Origin: Cellulomonas fimi
Lineage (GTDB): Bacteria > Actinomycetota > Actinomycetes > Actinomycetales > Cellulomonadaceae
Assembly (NCBI RefSeq): GCF_028527925.1
Contig: NZ_JAPESW010000009.1
Location: 61,791-125,790, forward strand
Direction of reading: 5' to 3'
Length of the DNA: 64,000 nucleotides
The translations under genes and the position numbers were made by a program. Below are positions 17,895 through 25,917 of the stretch, in pieces. How positions within the stretch are numbered: the stretch's first letter is position 1; each line of letters begins with the position of its first letter. The notes beneath the pieces are model-generated. The model worked only from the letters and a program-made list of their open reading frames with translations, did not search any database and had not been told where the DNA came from.

Positions 17895-18011
17895 GGTGGA
17901 CAGAAAGTGGACACTTTGTGGCACCGAATGGCTCCGAGAAAGACCGATCCGGCGCCGTAGGATTGGTCTACGACGCCCTCAGATCCCGGCGTCAGCCCAG
18001 GTCAGGCCGAA
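17895..18011 (+). repeat. 117-bp direct repeat, copy 2
   Basis: It pairs with 15928-16044 (nine mismatches, no gaps). It lies 54 bp inside the right attachment site, so this copy appears to be in its native place as the island's right arm. Confidence 0.85.
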
Positions 18012-18065
18012 GGCCTCGGAGAAACGCCGAGATCCGCACGACTTTCCATCTGCACTGCGGTACTT

Positions 18066-18114
18066 CAGGGGGTCAGGGGTTCGAGTCCCCTCAGCTCCAC
18101 CGAAGTAGCAGGTC
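18066..18114 (+). repeat. attR: right copy of the 49-bp tRNA-Ala repeat
   Basis: It is identical to 11489-11537. It contains the T arm and acceptor of tRNA-Ala but not the 5' half, so it cannot make a tRNA. It is the displaced 3' end left by integration. Confidence 0.92.
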
Positions 18115-18410
18115 CGGACGCACTCTAGTGACGCCTCGATGGGCGCGATCGCCTCGGCGTAGCGCTCGAGGGCGGCCGCGACCTTCTCGACGTCATCGCC
18201 GAAGATCCGTGCCTTGGTCTCGACGGGTTCCATGACCGCCAAGAGCTGCGCCGCCTCCGGCGCCTGGTACACGCCCGCGAGCGCCCGCCAGCGAGCTACG
18301 GCTTGCGCGCCGTGATCTCGCACTGCTGCGCCCTGGCCCGCGAGCGCCTCCGCCGCAGCAACAACGCCGTCCGGGTCGAGAGCGCCGCCAGGGATCGCGC
18401 TCGGATCGAC
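18115..18410 (-). pseudogene. Truncated helical N-terminal domain (WXG100-like?), cut at attR
   Basis: On the minus strand the frame reads an amphipathic helical segment of about 98 codons, including AAAEALAGQGAAVRDHGAQA, VARWRALAGVYQAPEAAQLL and a DDVEKVAAALERYAEAIAPI helix. It ends where the attR repeat begins, so the 3' end was lost. The only start codon in frame is an internal GTG at 18323. The pattern recalls WXG-type N-termini of actinobacterial secreted toxins, but this is an impression, not a searched match. Confidence 0.45.
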
Positions 18411-18643
18411 GAGCCCCCTTCGGCGTCGACGACCTGCCCCCTCAAGCGAGTCGTACGAATCAGGCTCCGTCTACCCGGTTCGGTCCTCGAAGCGGACCGC
18501 TTCGGCGGCGACGGCGTGCAAGCTCCGCCGCGTACGCCTCGTCGGGACTGCCGGACGACCCGATCGTCCGAATTTCGCCCTTCCGTCATCACGAGACCGG
18601 AGAGGACATTTGGTACGACCGCTGAGCGACGAGGGGGCGTCAC

Positions 18644-19945
18644 ATGCTGGCATTCGATCTTGTCCGCGCCTCCATACATCCGGACGAGCCGACGGGGCAG
18701 GACGACGGGGACGGGCCGATCCCGCGGACCCACCACAGCGATCTCCGTGACGCCTATCTCGACGCACTCGATCTGCTGGAGGGCGGCCTCAGCGCGCTCA
18801 CCGCGGACCTCGCCGCAGAAGACGCAGTCCAGGCGGCGTTCCAACGCGACCTGGCACTGGCTCCCAACGGCGCACGGTGGGCCTCGAGCTTTGCCGAGCC
18901 GCTCGCGTTCGCCGGCGGCGCGCGGCAGCTCGTGCGTCAGGTCGAGGTCTGCGCCAGCGCCGTGGCGGCGTCGGCTGCTCGCACGCCTGCCGGCATCCCG
19001 CGATTCGCCTGCGGCCTTTGGCCGGATCCTCGACCGGCCGCACGCTCGTTCGCTGCTGGGGACGGTGTCGTGGTGCTGCTGAACACCGGGCTGCTGGCGG
19101 CTCTGCGGATCGTGGTGCAGACAGTCGCGGCCAGCATCCGCACGCTCAGGGAGCTGCCGGAGCGCTGGGTGGACGGCGACCTACCGTTGGGCTACCAGAG
19201 CGGTGCGATGAGCGACGTGCTCGAGCGGTGCCAGACGGGTCGCGACGTGCGTGCCGAGCCGATCCAGATCTCGATCCACACCGGGGGCGCCGACCTCTTC
19301 CGTCGGCACGCCATGCTCTCCGCCTACTGCCAGGTCATCGCCCACGAGCTCGGGCACTGGGCGCAGCGACGCCCAGGTCCTGACGACACGTGGCTGGACG
19401 ACAACCCCGACTTCCAGCGCGCGGCGCGCGTCACGAGCCCGGCGCAGTGGGCTCAGCCGATCGACGAGGTCGACGAGCTGGCCACCGCGAACAGCGAGAA
19501 CCATGCCGATGCCATCGCGTGCGAGATCCAGACCCGACCGCCTCTCGGGCCTGGGTACCCGTCACCGAGCCAGGTCATCGGGGCCATGGCGCCGTGGGCG
19601 CTGCACTCCGGCCTGTGGTGGGCGGCCGCCGCGCACACCGACAAGCACCTCGGGTGGACGCACCCCTACCCCGAGATCCGGCTGGGCCTGACGGCTCTAC
19701 GCCTCGGACAGCCCGCGTCCGAGCTGGCCAACCTGCGGGCCTCGCGTCCACGGCCGGTGGCGACCGAACCGCCGGCGCCCGGAACGCCTGCGGACATGGC
19801 GCTGAAGTTCCAGGCGTGGAGCGAGGTCATGCTCGACATCGCGGCCAACCGGCAGGTCGCGCTCGACCGCGGCCTCGAGTCCCGGGCGTCGACGTGGGAC
19901 CGCTTCACCATCGAGGTGGACCGTCGCCTCAAGGAGCTTCCGTGA
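18644..19945 (+). CDS. Predicted zinc metalloprotease (HEXXH), first gene of an unrecognised cassette
   Basis: This 433-residue cytoplasmic protein has a zincin motif, HELGHW (234-239), in a hydrophobic helix (AYCQVIAHELGH). A likely third-ligand region follows, NSENHADAIACE (283-294). Upstream are a helical N-terminus and a strand-rich segment (DGVVVLLNTGLLAAL, 140-154). I recognise no family. ATG at 18644 is preceded by GAGGGGG. It overlaps the next gene by 4 bp, and all three cassette genes are chained by such overlaps. It lies 530 bp from the attR of the tRNA-Ala island, in a site prone to gain new genes. Confidence 0.75.
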   Translation: MLAFDLVRASIHPDEPTGQDDGDGPIPRTHHSDLRDAYLDALDLLEGGLSALTADLAAEDAVQAAFQRDLALAPNGARWASSFAEPLAFAGGARQLVRQVEVCASAVAASAARTPAGIPRFACGLWPDPRPAARSFAAGDGVVVLLNTGLLAALRIVVQTVAASIRTLRELPERWVDGDLPLGYQSGAMSDVLERCQTGRDVRAEPIQISIHTGGADLFRRHAMLSAYCQVIAHELGHWAQRRPGPDDTWLDDNPDFQRAARVTSPAQWAQPIDEVDELATANSENHADAIACEIQTRPPLGPGYPSPSQVIGAMAPWALHSGLWWAAAAHTDKHLGWTHPYPEIRLGLTALRLGQPASELANLRASRPRPVATEPPAPGTPADMALKFQAWSEVMLDIAANRQVALDRGLESRASTWDRFTIEVDRRLKELP

Positions 19946-20241
19946 CCGACGGCGGACGATCCTGGGGACCGATCGGCGTGGACCAGTGGATCCAAGGAGC
20001 CGCTGCCCTCGGACTGGAGCAGCGCGGTCCGCAGGTCTGGCTCGTCGGACCCTGTCCCGGCTGCGGGCACGAGCTCGCACGGGACATCACGGCCGCGATC
20101 GGTGTCGGCCTGGTCGACGGAGCCGCACTCGATCGGCTGTCGATCACGTGCAACTGCGGCCAGGTCCACGCGGGGCGCGCGGCTGATGCGCGGCCGGCGG
20201 GTTGCGGCGCCGCCGGCTCGGTCCAGATCGTGACGCGATGA
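19942..20241 (+). CDS. Small zinc-ribbon protein of the same cassette
   Basis: The 99-residue protein has Cys/His pairs suited to metal binding: CPGCGH (C38, C41) and CNCGQVH (C70, C72, H76), with a further Cys at 88. The N-terminal helix (about 12-26) is amphipathic. It starts with GTG inside the metalloprotease stop, and its own stop overlaps the next ATG. It could be an adaptor or substrate-recognition subunit for the protease (inference). Confidence 0.7.
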   Translation: MTDGGRSWGPIGVDQWIQGAAALGLEQRGPQVWLVGPCPGCGHELARDITAAIGVGLVDGAALDRLSITCNCGQVHAGRAADARPAGCGAAGSVQIVTR

Positions 20242-20723
20242 GCGCGACGCCTCCCACCGACGGTCACGGAGTCGCGGACCGCCTCCGCGTCGTCGGAGTC
20301 GCGACTCAGCCGGGCGACAGTGAGATCGACGCGTGGGCCGACGCGGCGGTGGCCGAGCGGCTACCGCGTCTACGCGCGGTCGCCGCAGAGTGGCAGAAGA
20401 CCGTGGGTGCGGTCGCGGGGCTCCTGGGGGCCGGGACGCTGCTGAACGCCGACTCCACCGCACGGGCGCTGCCGCTCGGTGCCCGTCACGTGTTCACACT
20501 CGCTGCCGTGCTCGCGTTCACGGCGGCAGCCGCGTCCATCGTCCTCGCCAGCGTGGCCGCGCAGCCCCGGATCCGGACCATTCCGCCCGGGGTCGCCGCG
20601 CGCCGCGCGGCTCGAGACGAGGCGTTCTCCTACGCGCGCGCTCGCCTCGTCGCGTCGCGGTGGTGCGCGGGCGTCGCGCTCGTCGCCCTCCTCGTGTCCT
20701 TCGGAGTCCGGTGGTACGCCTGA
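20238..20723 (+). CDS. Three-helix membrane protein of the same cassette
   Basis: The 161-residue protein has a cytoplasmic-looking helical N-terminus (about 28-54), hydrophobic segments at about 55-70, 84-108 and 141-160, and a basic loop between the second and third. The layout is like small membrane effectors attached to prokaryotic conflict systems, but no family is recognised. It begins by ATGA overlap with the zinc-ribbon gene and ends the operon. Confidence 0.7.
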   Translation: MSATPPTDGHGVADRLRVVGVATQPGDSEIDAWADAAVAERLPRLRAVAAEWQKTVGAVAGLLGAGTLLNADSTARALPLGARHVFTLAAVLAFTAAAASIVLASVAAQPRIRTIPPGVAARRAARDEAFSYARARLVASRWCAGVALVALLVSFGVRWYA

Positions 20724-20885
20724 CTTCCCGTACCGCGCCCGGGCAGGAGGGGGCGTGAGAAGCGTTCGGCCTCGGGCACGAGGTCCAGCGGCAGGTCCCA
20801 CGGGCCGTTGCGCCTCTCGCCGAGGAGAGACCACGCTCCGCGCGCGGCATCCGTGCTCCGGCCGGATGGAACGGCCCGGCGTGCG
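20724..20885. other. Short intergenic region with no gene seen
   Basis: It lies between the membrane protein and the convergent zinc-finger gene. I see neither a supported small gene nor a strong terminator hairpin. Confidence 0.4.
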
Positions 20886-21044
20886 CTAGGCCTCGGTCGC
20901 GGTCTCCGTCCGCGCGAGCTCGACACGGCGCCGGTGCGGCCGGCCGCGCTCCTGCCCCTCCGAGCTCGTGCACGGCTTGCCCGGCAGCGCGTCGCAGCGC
21001 GGGCAACGAACGGTCAGGGCCACGGTGTGGAGGTCGTCCGTCAC
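20886..21044 (-). CDS. Small zinc-finger protein (phage-type CPxCxxxPGxPC)
   Basis: The 52-residue product contains VRCPRCDALPGKPCTSSEG then a basic PHRRRVELAR helix. This matches the pattern of the DNA-binding phage zinc finger found in actinophage and chromosomal small proteins. GTG at 21044 is the likely start, though its ribosome-binding site is weak; the frame extends far upstream as non-conserved sequence. Phage origin would fit the neighbouring integration site. Confidence 0.65.
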   Translation of the reverse strand: MTDDLHTVALTVRCPRCDALPGKPCTSSEGQERGRPHRRRVELARTETATEA

Positions 21045-21389
21045 GACGAGCAGTCTGCTCGCCCAGGGCTCTGCTCGCACGCGTCTCGACGAGGTGTTCA
21101 TCCTCCCCGCGGCGCGGCGACGTCGACACACCGCTCGTGCGGTCGGCCGGCGCCGTGGCGCGCCGCCGGGCGACGACGTGCGCTCGCCGCCTGACGCGCG
21201 TCGGCACGCCCGCGACGGGACGTTCGCCGACCGTTCGCCTGCTCGTGGCGCGCCGCTCGGGCGCTGGCCGACTCTCCGGCGTAGGAACGTCTCGACATCG
21301 CGTGGCGGTGCTGTGGACCACGTCCGGATGTGGCCCGCCGTCCCCGATGTGCGCCGAGTCGGTTGAGTCACGCGATCCGGGAGACCTCG
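21045..21389. other. Intergenic region, 345 bp, no gene seen
   Basis: Long open frames on both strands are GC-rich shadows with no ribosome-binding sites or recognisable motifs. It presumably holds promoters for the divergent zinc-finger and secreted-protein genes, but none stands out. Confidence 0.4.
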
Positions 21390-21797
21390 ATGCGCAACGT
21401 CCAGACCGTGGTCCGCCTCCTGTCGTCCTGCCTCGTCGTCGTGGGCACGGTCCTCGGCGTGGCCGCCGCTCCCGCCGGCGCCGACGCCGATCATCCCGTC
21501 GACATCAGAGGCCTGGCGCGGTGCGACTCCGCCGCGGGCGAGTGGGTGGTCACGTGGGAGGTGACGAACCGCGCCGGCGTGGCGGGGACCATCGGCAACG
21601 TCCGGGCCTATCCGGCGGGTCGCGCGCTCGTCGGGATGCCGAACCGCGTCCAGCCGGGCGAGTCCGTGCACGGCGAGCAGCACCTGCTCGCGAGCGAGTA
21701 CTCGGGCGAGATCGTGTTCGACGTGAACTGGGACGACGGTGCGGTGACGTATCAGCACCACTGGCCGGTCCACATCCGCGCCTCCTGCGCAGGCTGA
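21390..21797 (+). CDS. Secreted hypothetical protein
   Basis: This 135-residue protein has a clear Sec signal peptide (hydrophobic about 8-25, cleavage near AGADA at 29-33). The mature part is about 100 residues and mostly beta-rich, with two cysteines (about 45 and 133) that could form one disulfide. It looks like a small Ig- or DUF11-like beta-sandwich (WEVTNRAGVAGTI), but the family is not certain. Confidence 0.7.
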   Translation: MRNVQTVVRLLSSCLVVVGTVLGVAAAPAGADADHPVDIRGLARCDSAAGEWVVTWEVTNRAGVAGTIGNVRAYPAGRALVGMPNRVQPGESVHGEQHLLASEYSGEIVFDVNWDDGAVTYQHHWPVHIRASCAG

Positions 21798-21821
21798 CGC
21801 CGTCGTGACGCGACGGCGTCA
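21795..21821. terminator. Bidirectional terminator overlapping two stop codons
   Basis: An 11-bp inverted repeat (21795-21805 with 21811-21821) has a 5-base loop. It contains the TGA of the secreted-protein gene and the TGA of ppk2, which are convergent. Confidence 0.7.
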
Positions 21822-22727
21822 CTCGCCCGTCGGCTCGTCCTTGCGACGGATCACGAGCAACGGGTCCGGGCGTCCGACGACCGCCGCGTCCTTCCCGTCG
21901 TAGTCGAACTGGTTGAGGAAGAACCGCATCGCATTGACGCGCGCCCGCTTCTTGTCGTTGGAGCGGATGATCGTCCAGCGCGAGTACCGCTTGTCGGTGC
22001 GCCGGAACATCTCCTCCTTGGCCGCCGTGTAGTCCTCCCACCGATCCAGCGACGCGAGGTCCATGGGGGAGAGCTTCCAGCGGCGCACCGGGTCCAGCTG
22101 GCGGATGGCGAACCGTGTCCGCTGCTCGGTGCGGGACACCGAGAACCAGAACTTGGTGAGGTGGATGCCGGCGTCGACGAGCATCCTCTCGAACGCCGGC
22201 GCCTGCGCCATGAAGGTCGCGTACTCCTCGTCCGAGCAGAACCCCATGACGCGCTCGACGCCGGCGCGGTTGTACCAGGACCGGTCGAACATGACGATCT
22301 CGCCGGCGGTGGGCAGGTGCTGGGTGTACCGCTGGAAGTACCACTGGCCGCGCTCGCGGTCGCTCGGCTTGCCGAGCGCGACGACGCGTGACGTGCGCGG
22401 GTTGAGGTGCTCGGTGAACCGCTTGATCGTGCCGCCCTTGCCGGCGGCGTCACGCCCCTCGAACAGGATGATCGCGCGCCTGTCGTTGTCCTCGAGCCAG
22501 TACTGGAACTTCAGGAGCTCGACCTGCAGGCGGTACTTCTCGAGCTCGTAGTCGTCCCGGTCCATGAGGTCGGCGTACGGGTAGCCCTCGCGCCAGGTGT
22601 AGACCGGGTTGCCCTGCGGGTCGATGAGGTCGGGGTCCGGCGTGTGGCCGTCCCGGACGGTGTAGCCGCTGTCGCGCAGGTACTCGATGTACTCGCGCAG
22701 ATCGCGCGGCGGGTCAGCGACGGACAT
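21819..22727 (-). CDS. ppk2: Polyphosphate kinase 2
   Basis: PPK2 enzymes move phosphate between polyphosphate and nucleoside diphosphates. The 302-residue protein has Walker A FEGRDAAGKGGT (89-100), Walker B region IVMFDRSWYNRAGVERV (144-160) and the lid region with KKRARVNAMRFFL. The sequence ALGKPSDRERGQWYFQRY and the single domain point to the class I (ADP-phosphorylating) group; class is inferred. The ATG is preceded by GAGGAG. Confidence 0.95.
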   Translation of the reverse strand: MSVADPPRDLREYIEYLRDSGYTVRDGHTPDPDLIDPQGNPVYTWREGYPYADLMDRDDYELEKYRLQVELLKFQYWLEDNDRRAIILFEGRDAAGKGGTIKRFTEHLNPRTSRVVALGKPSDRERGQWYFQRYTQHLPTAGEIVMFDRSWYNRAGVERVMGFCSDEEYATFMAQAPAFERMLVDAGIHLTKFWFSVSRTEQRTRFAIRQLDPVRRWKLSPMDLASLDRWEDYTAAKEEMFRRTDKRYSRWTIIRSNDKKRARVNAMRFFLNQFDYDGKDAAVVGRPDPLLVIRRKDEPTGE

Positions 22728-22837
22728 GGGAGCTCCTCGGTTCTGCGGCGCGGTGCGCCCGCGACGGCGTGTCCTTCGAGTCTGCGGTCCGTCGACCGGC
22801 GCGGCACTCCGCACCCGCCGTACCTCCGGCTCGAGGG

Positions 22838-23572
22838 TCAGGTCGGCACGGGCAGCGCCTCGGGCTGGCGGTGGAGCGTGTGCAGCCGGTCGACGACGAG
22901 CACGCCCCCGAGCACGGTGATCGCGAGCGCGACGGCTGCGACCACGTCGGTGAGGAAGTGGTACCCGAGGTAGAGGCGGCTCAGCGCCACCACAGAGGTG
23001 CCCACGACGGTCAGCACGCTCCAGGCCACGAGGCGGGGGACGGTCGGGTTGCGGCTGCACACGAGGTAGCCGGCGACCAGGAGGAACGTCGCCGTCCCGA
23101 TGGTGTGCCCCGACGGGAAGGAGCCCGTGGTCTCCGCGCCCGGCACGAACATCGTCTCCGCGGGCGGTCGCGCGCGCCCGACGAGGCCCTTGATCGCGAG
23201 GCTGATGATCGTCGAGGCGACCATCGCCCCGGCGAGGAGCAGGGGTCGCCACCACTCGCGGCGCACCAGCCCCCACACGACGCACGCGACGAGCACGATG
23301 ATCGGCAGGATCGTCGGTCCGGTCACGAATGTGATGGCGGCGAGAACGGACGTCCACCCGGAGCTGCGACGGCCGACCAGCCACTCCAGGACGGGCTGGT
23401 CGAGGTCCCACAGGTCGTCCTTCTCCCGGACACCGTCCAGCACCGCGAGGAACACCCAGAGCCCGGCGACCACCAGCACGATCCCCGGCAGGAGCGCCCA
23501 GAGCACGGGGCGGGCTCGCAGCGCGGCGAACCACGACGTTCTCGGGGGTGCGAGGGGAGGATCGTCCGACAT
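22838..23572 (-). CDS. PAP2-family phosphatase, membrane
   Basis: This 244-residue integral membrane protein has the three motifs of the type 2 phosphatidic acid phosphatase family: KGLVGRARPP, GSFPSGHT and SRLYLGYHFLTDV, with six predicted helices. Such enzymes dephosphorylate lipid phosphates such as phosphatidate or undecaprenyl diphosphate. It lies 110 bp upstream of ppk2 on the same strand. Confidence 0.92.
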   Translation of the reverse strand: MSDDPPLAPPRTSWFAALRARPVLWALLPGIVLVVAGLWVFLAVLDGVREKDDLWDLDQPVLEWLVGRRSSGWTSVLAAITFVTGPTILPIIVLVACVVWGLVRREWWRPLLLAGAMVASTIISLAIKGLVGRARPPAETMFVPGAETTGSFPSGHTIGTATFLLVAGYLVCSRNPTVPRLVAWSVLTVVGTSVVALSRLYLGYHFLTDVVAAVALAITVLGGVLVVDRLHTLHRQPEALPVPT

Positions 23573-23647
23573 GGACCGACGCTAACCGGGAGGCGGCGCC
23601 CCCACGACCGCACCGGACCGCCCGGACGGCGCGAGGTCGCCGTCAGG

Positions 23648-23980
23648 TCAGGGGGTGAGCGTGCCCTCGACACCGGCGGGCAGCAGGAACCAGCCGAGGA
23701 ACTCGGCGCCTTCCTCGGTCGCGTCGAAGCCGCCGATGCGCTCGTCGCCCGGCTCGTAGAACACGTCGCCCGCGCGAAGCCGCACGACGGGCCCGTCGCC
23801 GACCCGGAAGTCGACCGAGCCGGCCGTCACGACCCCGAACACCGGGCCGTTGTGCGTGTGGGGACCCGCGACGAACCCTGGCGCGAGCGTGATGCGGCGG
23901 ACCTCGACGTGACCGGTCCGGAACTCCGCGGGGAGGTCGTGGTCGGCGAGCAGGACGCGGGTGACGGGCGCATCGGTCAT
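23648..23980 (-). CDS. Cupin-domain protein
   Basis: The 110-residue single-domain cupin has the first metal motif region PGFVAGPHTHNGPVFGVV and the second LRAGDVFYEPGD. Both His of PHTH are present. I chose ATG at 23980, with GAGGA upstream, over GTG two codons earlier. No substrate can be assigned. Confidence 0.82.
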   Translation of the reverse strand: MTDAPVTRVLLADHDLPAEFRTGHVEVRRITLAPGFVAGPHTHNGPVFGVVTAGSVDFRVGDGPVVRLRAGDVFYEPGDERIGGFDATEEGAEFLGWFLLPAGVEGTLTP

Positions 23981-24041
23981 GCGCACATCCTCGCCGGTCA
24001 GCGCATCGCGCCCCGGTGCTGACGGCGCACGAGGGAGGCGG

Positions 24042-24911
24042 TCAGGGAGTCAGGTCGGTGAGCAGCGCGGGCAGCTCGTCGAGGAGCTCGCGCGCGAGGT
24101 AGCCCGTGCGCCCGACGCGGACCGCGAGGCGGTCGTCCGCGGTGGCGTGCAGGTGCGTGGCCCAGCAGGCGGCCTGGGCGGGGTCGGCGCCGCGGCCGAG
24201 CAGCCCGACGAGCGCACCGGCGAGCACGTCCCCGCTGCCGGAGGTCGCGAGGCCAGACGTCCCGGTCGAGACCTCCCACCGGCCCCCGTCGGGCGCGCCG
24301 ATGCGTCCCTGGCACGTGACGACGGCGTCGTAGCGCTTCGCCACGCGGTCCGCCGCGGAGTCGCCGAGGTCGTCGTCGGGGACGCCGAGCAGCCGCGCGG
24401 CCTCCGTGGTGTTGGGCGTGAGGACCAGGCGACCCCGCAGCTGCTCGGCGACGTCCGGGAGGTCGGCGAGGACGCCGAGCGCGTACGCGTCGAGCAGCAC
24501 CGGCGTGGACCGCCGGACGAGCGGCACCAGCGCGGTGAGCAGGGCCCAGGTGCGGTCGGCGTCATCGAGACCCGGACCGACCAGGACGGCGTCGGCGGCC
24601 CGCAGGTCGTCGGCCAGGACGTCGAGCCCGGTGCCCTCGACCGACCCCTGCTCGGACTCCGGGAGCCCGACGACGCCCGCCTCGGGCAGCGCGACGGCCA
24701 GCGGCACCGCGACCGACCGCGCGACGGCGAGCGTGAGGCGTCCCGCACCCACCCGGAGCGCCGCGGTCCCCGCGAGCAGGACGGCGCCCGGCGTCTGGCG
24801 CGCGCCCCCGACGACGACGACCTGCCCGCGCCCGTACTTCGAGCCGGCGAGCGACGGCAGGGGCCACTCGCGCAGGAGGCGCGGCGTGACGGTCTCAGTG
24901 CGGGTGGGCAT
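24042..24911 (-). CDS. nnrD: ADP-dependent NAD(P)H-hydrate dehydratase
   Basis: This enzyme repairs hydrated NAD(P)H in an ADP-dependent reaction. The 289-residue protein is the ribokinase-like domain alone, with GRGQVVVVGGARQTPGAVLLA at the N-terminus (broken here by normal substitutions), the TPNTTEAARL segment and the active-site motif TSGSGDVLAG. There is no epimerase (YjeF-N) domain. Its start overlaps the end of the upstream phosphatase gene by 17 bp. Confidence 0.9.
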   Translation of the reverse strand: MPTRTETVTPRLLREWPLPSLAGSKYGRGQVVVVGGARQTPGAVLLAGTAALRVGAGRLTLAVARSVAVPLAVALPEAGVVGLPESEQGSVEGTGLDVLADDLRAADAVLVGPGLDDADRTWALLTALVPLVRRSTPVLLDAYALGVLADLPDVAEQLRGRLVLTPNTTEAARLLGVPDDDLGDSAADRVAKRYDAVVTCQGRIGAPDGGRWEVSTGTSGLATSGSGDVLAGALVGLLGRGADPAQAACWATHLHATADDRLAVRVGRTGYLARELLDELPALLTDLTP

Positions 24912-25716
24912 CGGTGTCCCCTTGGTGGGTGGTGGCAGGCGTCCCCTGCGCGTGGAGGTGGGCGTCGTCGTTGAACGCGGTCAGCTCCCACCGGGGTGGA
25001 CCCGGCCGGTGGCCCGGAGGGCGGACGAGCCGGGTCACCGCGGCGTTCCGGACGGGGTTCCGGCGGCCGAGCTCGAGGACCTCGGTCTCGGTCATGCGCT
25101 CGCAGACGTACCGGACGGTCATGAGGACCGCGTCGTGCGCGACCACGAGGACGCGCCGGTCCGCCTCCCAGCGGTCCAGGTCCGTGAGGAAGGAGCGCAC
25201 CCGGAGGGTCAGGTCCGCCCAGGACTCGCCGCCCGGCGGCCGGTAGAAGAACTTGCCGAGGTGCCGTCGGCGCGCGGCCTCGGCCGGGAACCGCGCGTCC
25301 ACCCCGGCGCTCGTGAGCAGGTCGAGGATCCCGAGCTCGCGGTCGCGCAGGCGCTCGTCGTGGTGCACGGGCAGGTCCAGGCCGGCCGCCCGGAGGGCGA
25401 TCGTCGCGGTCTGCACCGCGCGCACGTAGGGGGACACCCACACGACGTCCGGACCGGACGCCGCCGACGACGCGTCCGCGAGCCAGGCGCCGAGCGCGGT
25501 GGCCTGCTCCGCGCCGAGCGCAGACAGCGGCGTGTCGGCGTCGCGCGTGTCGAGGTCGATGACCTCCTGCCGGGCCCGTTCGGCGGCGGCCGCCGCGACG
25601 TTGCCGACGCTCTCGCCGTGCCGGACGAGCATGAGCTCCGTGACGCCCCTCGCGAGGTCGCCGTCGTGCGGGCTCAGGCGGGCCGGGTCCCGGTGCGGCT
25701 CCGTCCAGGGCTCCAT
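24895..25716 (-). CDS. Histidine phosphatase family protein
   Basis: The 273-residue protein has the RHG motif (LMLVRHGESVGN, about 28-39), the RDRELG segment typical of larger acid/phosphoglycerate-mutase-like members, and the VVAHDAVLM second-histidine region. It is unlike the phosphatase at 10679, which is shorter. ATG at 25716 is chosen; GTG at 25728 is possible. It is coupled to nnrD by overlap. Confidence 0.86.
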   Translation of the reverse strand: MEPWTEPHRDPARLSPHDGDLARGVTELMLVRHGESVGNVAAAAAERARQEVIDLDTRDADTPLSALGAEQATALGAWLADASSAASGPDVVWVSPYVRAVQTATIALRAAGLDLPVHHDERLRDRELGILDLLTSAGVDARFPAEAARRRHLGKFFYRPPGGESWADLTLRVRSFLTDLDRWEADRRVLVVAHDAVLMTVRYVCERMTETEVLELGRRNPVRNAAVTRLVRPPGHRPGPPRWELTAFNDDAHLHAQGTPATTHQGDTDAHPH

Positions 25717-25902
25717 GAGCGTGGTCACCTCTCGTCGTGGCGCGGGCGGTGGGGACATCGTGGAACGCCTCGCGCGGTTCCGCCTGTGCTCGCGTCGACG
25801 ACCGGCCGGGTCCGACCCCCGACCGCCGTCGTGCACCCGTCACCGAGGCGTGCCCGTGCACGGACGGTCGCCGTTCCGCCGCGGCGACCACAGGCCCGCT
25901 GG

Positions 25903-25917
25903 TACGGTCCGCCCGTG
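25903..25917 (+). promoter_or_regulatory. Putative leaderless promoter
   Basis: TACGGT at 25903-25908 ends six bases before the GTG at 25915, with no ribosome-binding site. Confidence 0.45.

Larger units (their letters stand above)
11538..18114. mobile_element. Genomic island integrated at tRNA-Ala (integrase missing)
   Basis: The 6.6-kb segment between the 49-bp att repeats carries a LuxR-type regulator, PQ-loop protein, methyltransferase, IS3-type remnant and toxin/immunity pair. No integrase, excisionase or replication gene can be read, so it is a decayed or trans-mobilised element. GC and coding density fall in its right half. A 117-bp repeat inside (15928 and 17895) suggests it grew by more than one insertion. 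Confidence 0.85.

Noticed and set aside
17979..18114. Minus-strand coding extending through attR into the 117-bp repeat
   Set aside because: It again reads the antisense of the tRNA 3' end (FGGAEGTRTPDPL). Only the part right of 18115 was kept as a truncated helical domain.
20886..21773. 295-residue minus-strand protein ending in the zinc finger
   Set aside because: Only the C-terminal 52 residues look natural. The upstream part is antisense to the secreted protein and lacks conserved features.
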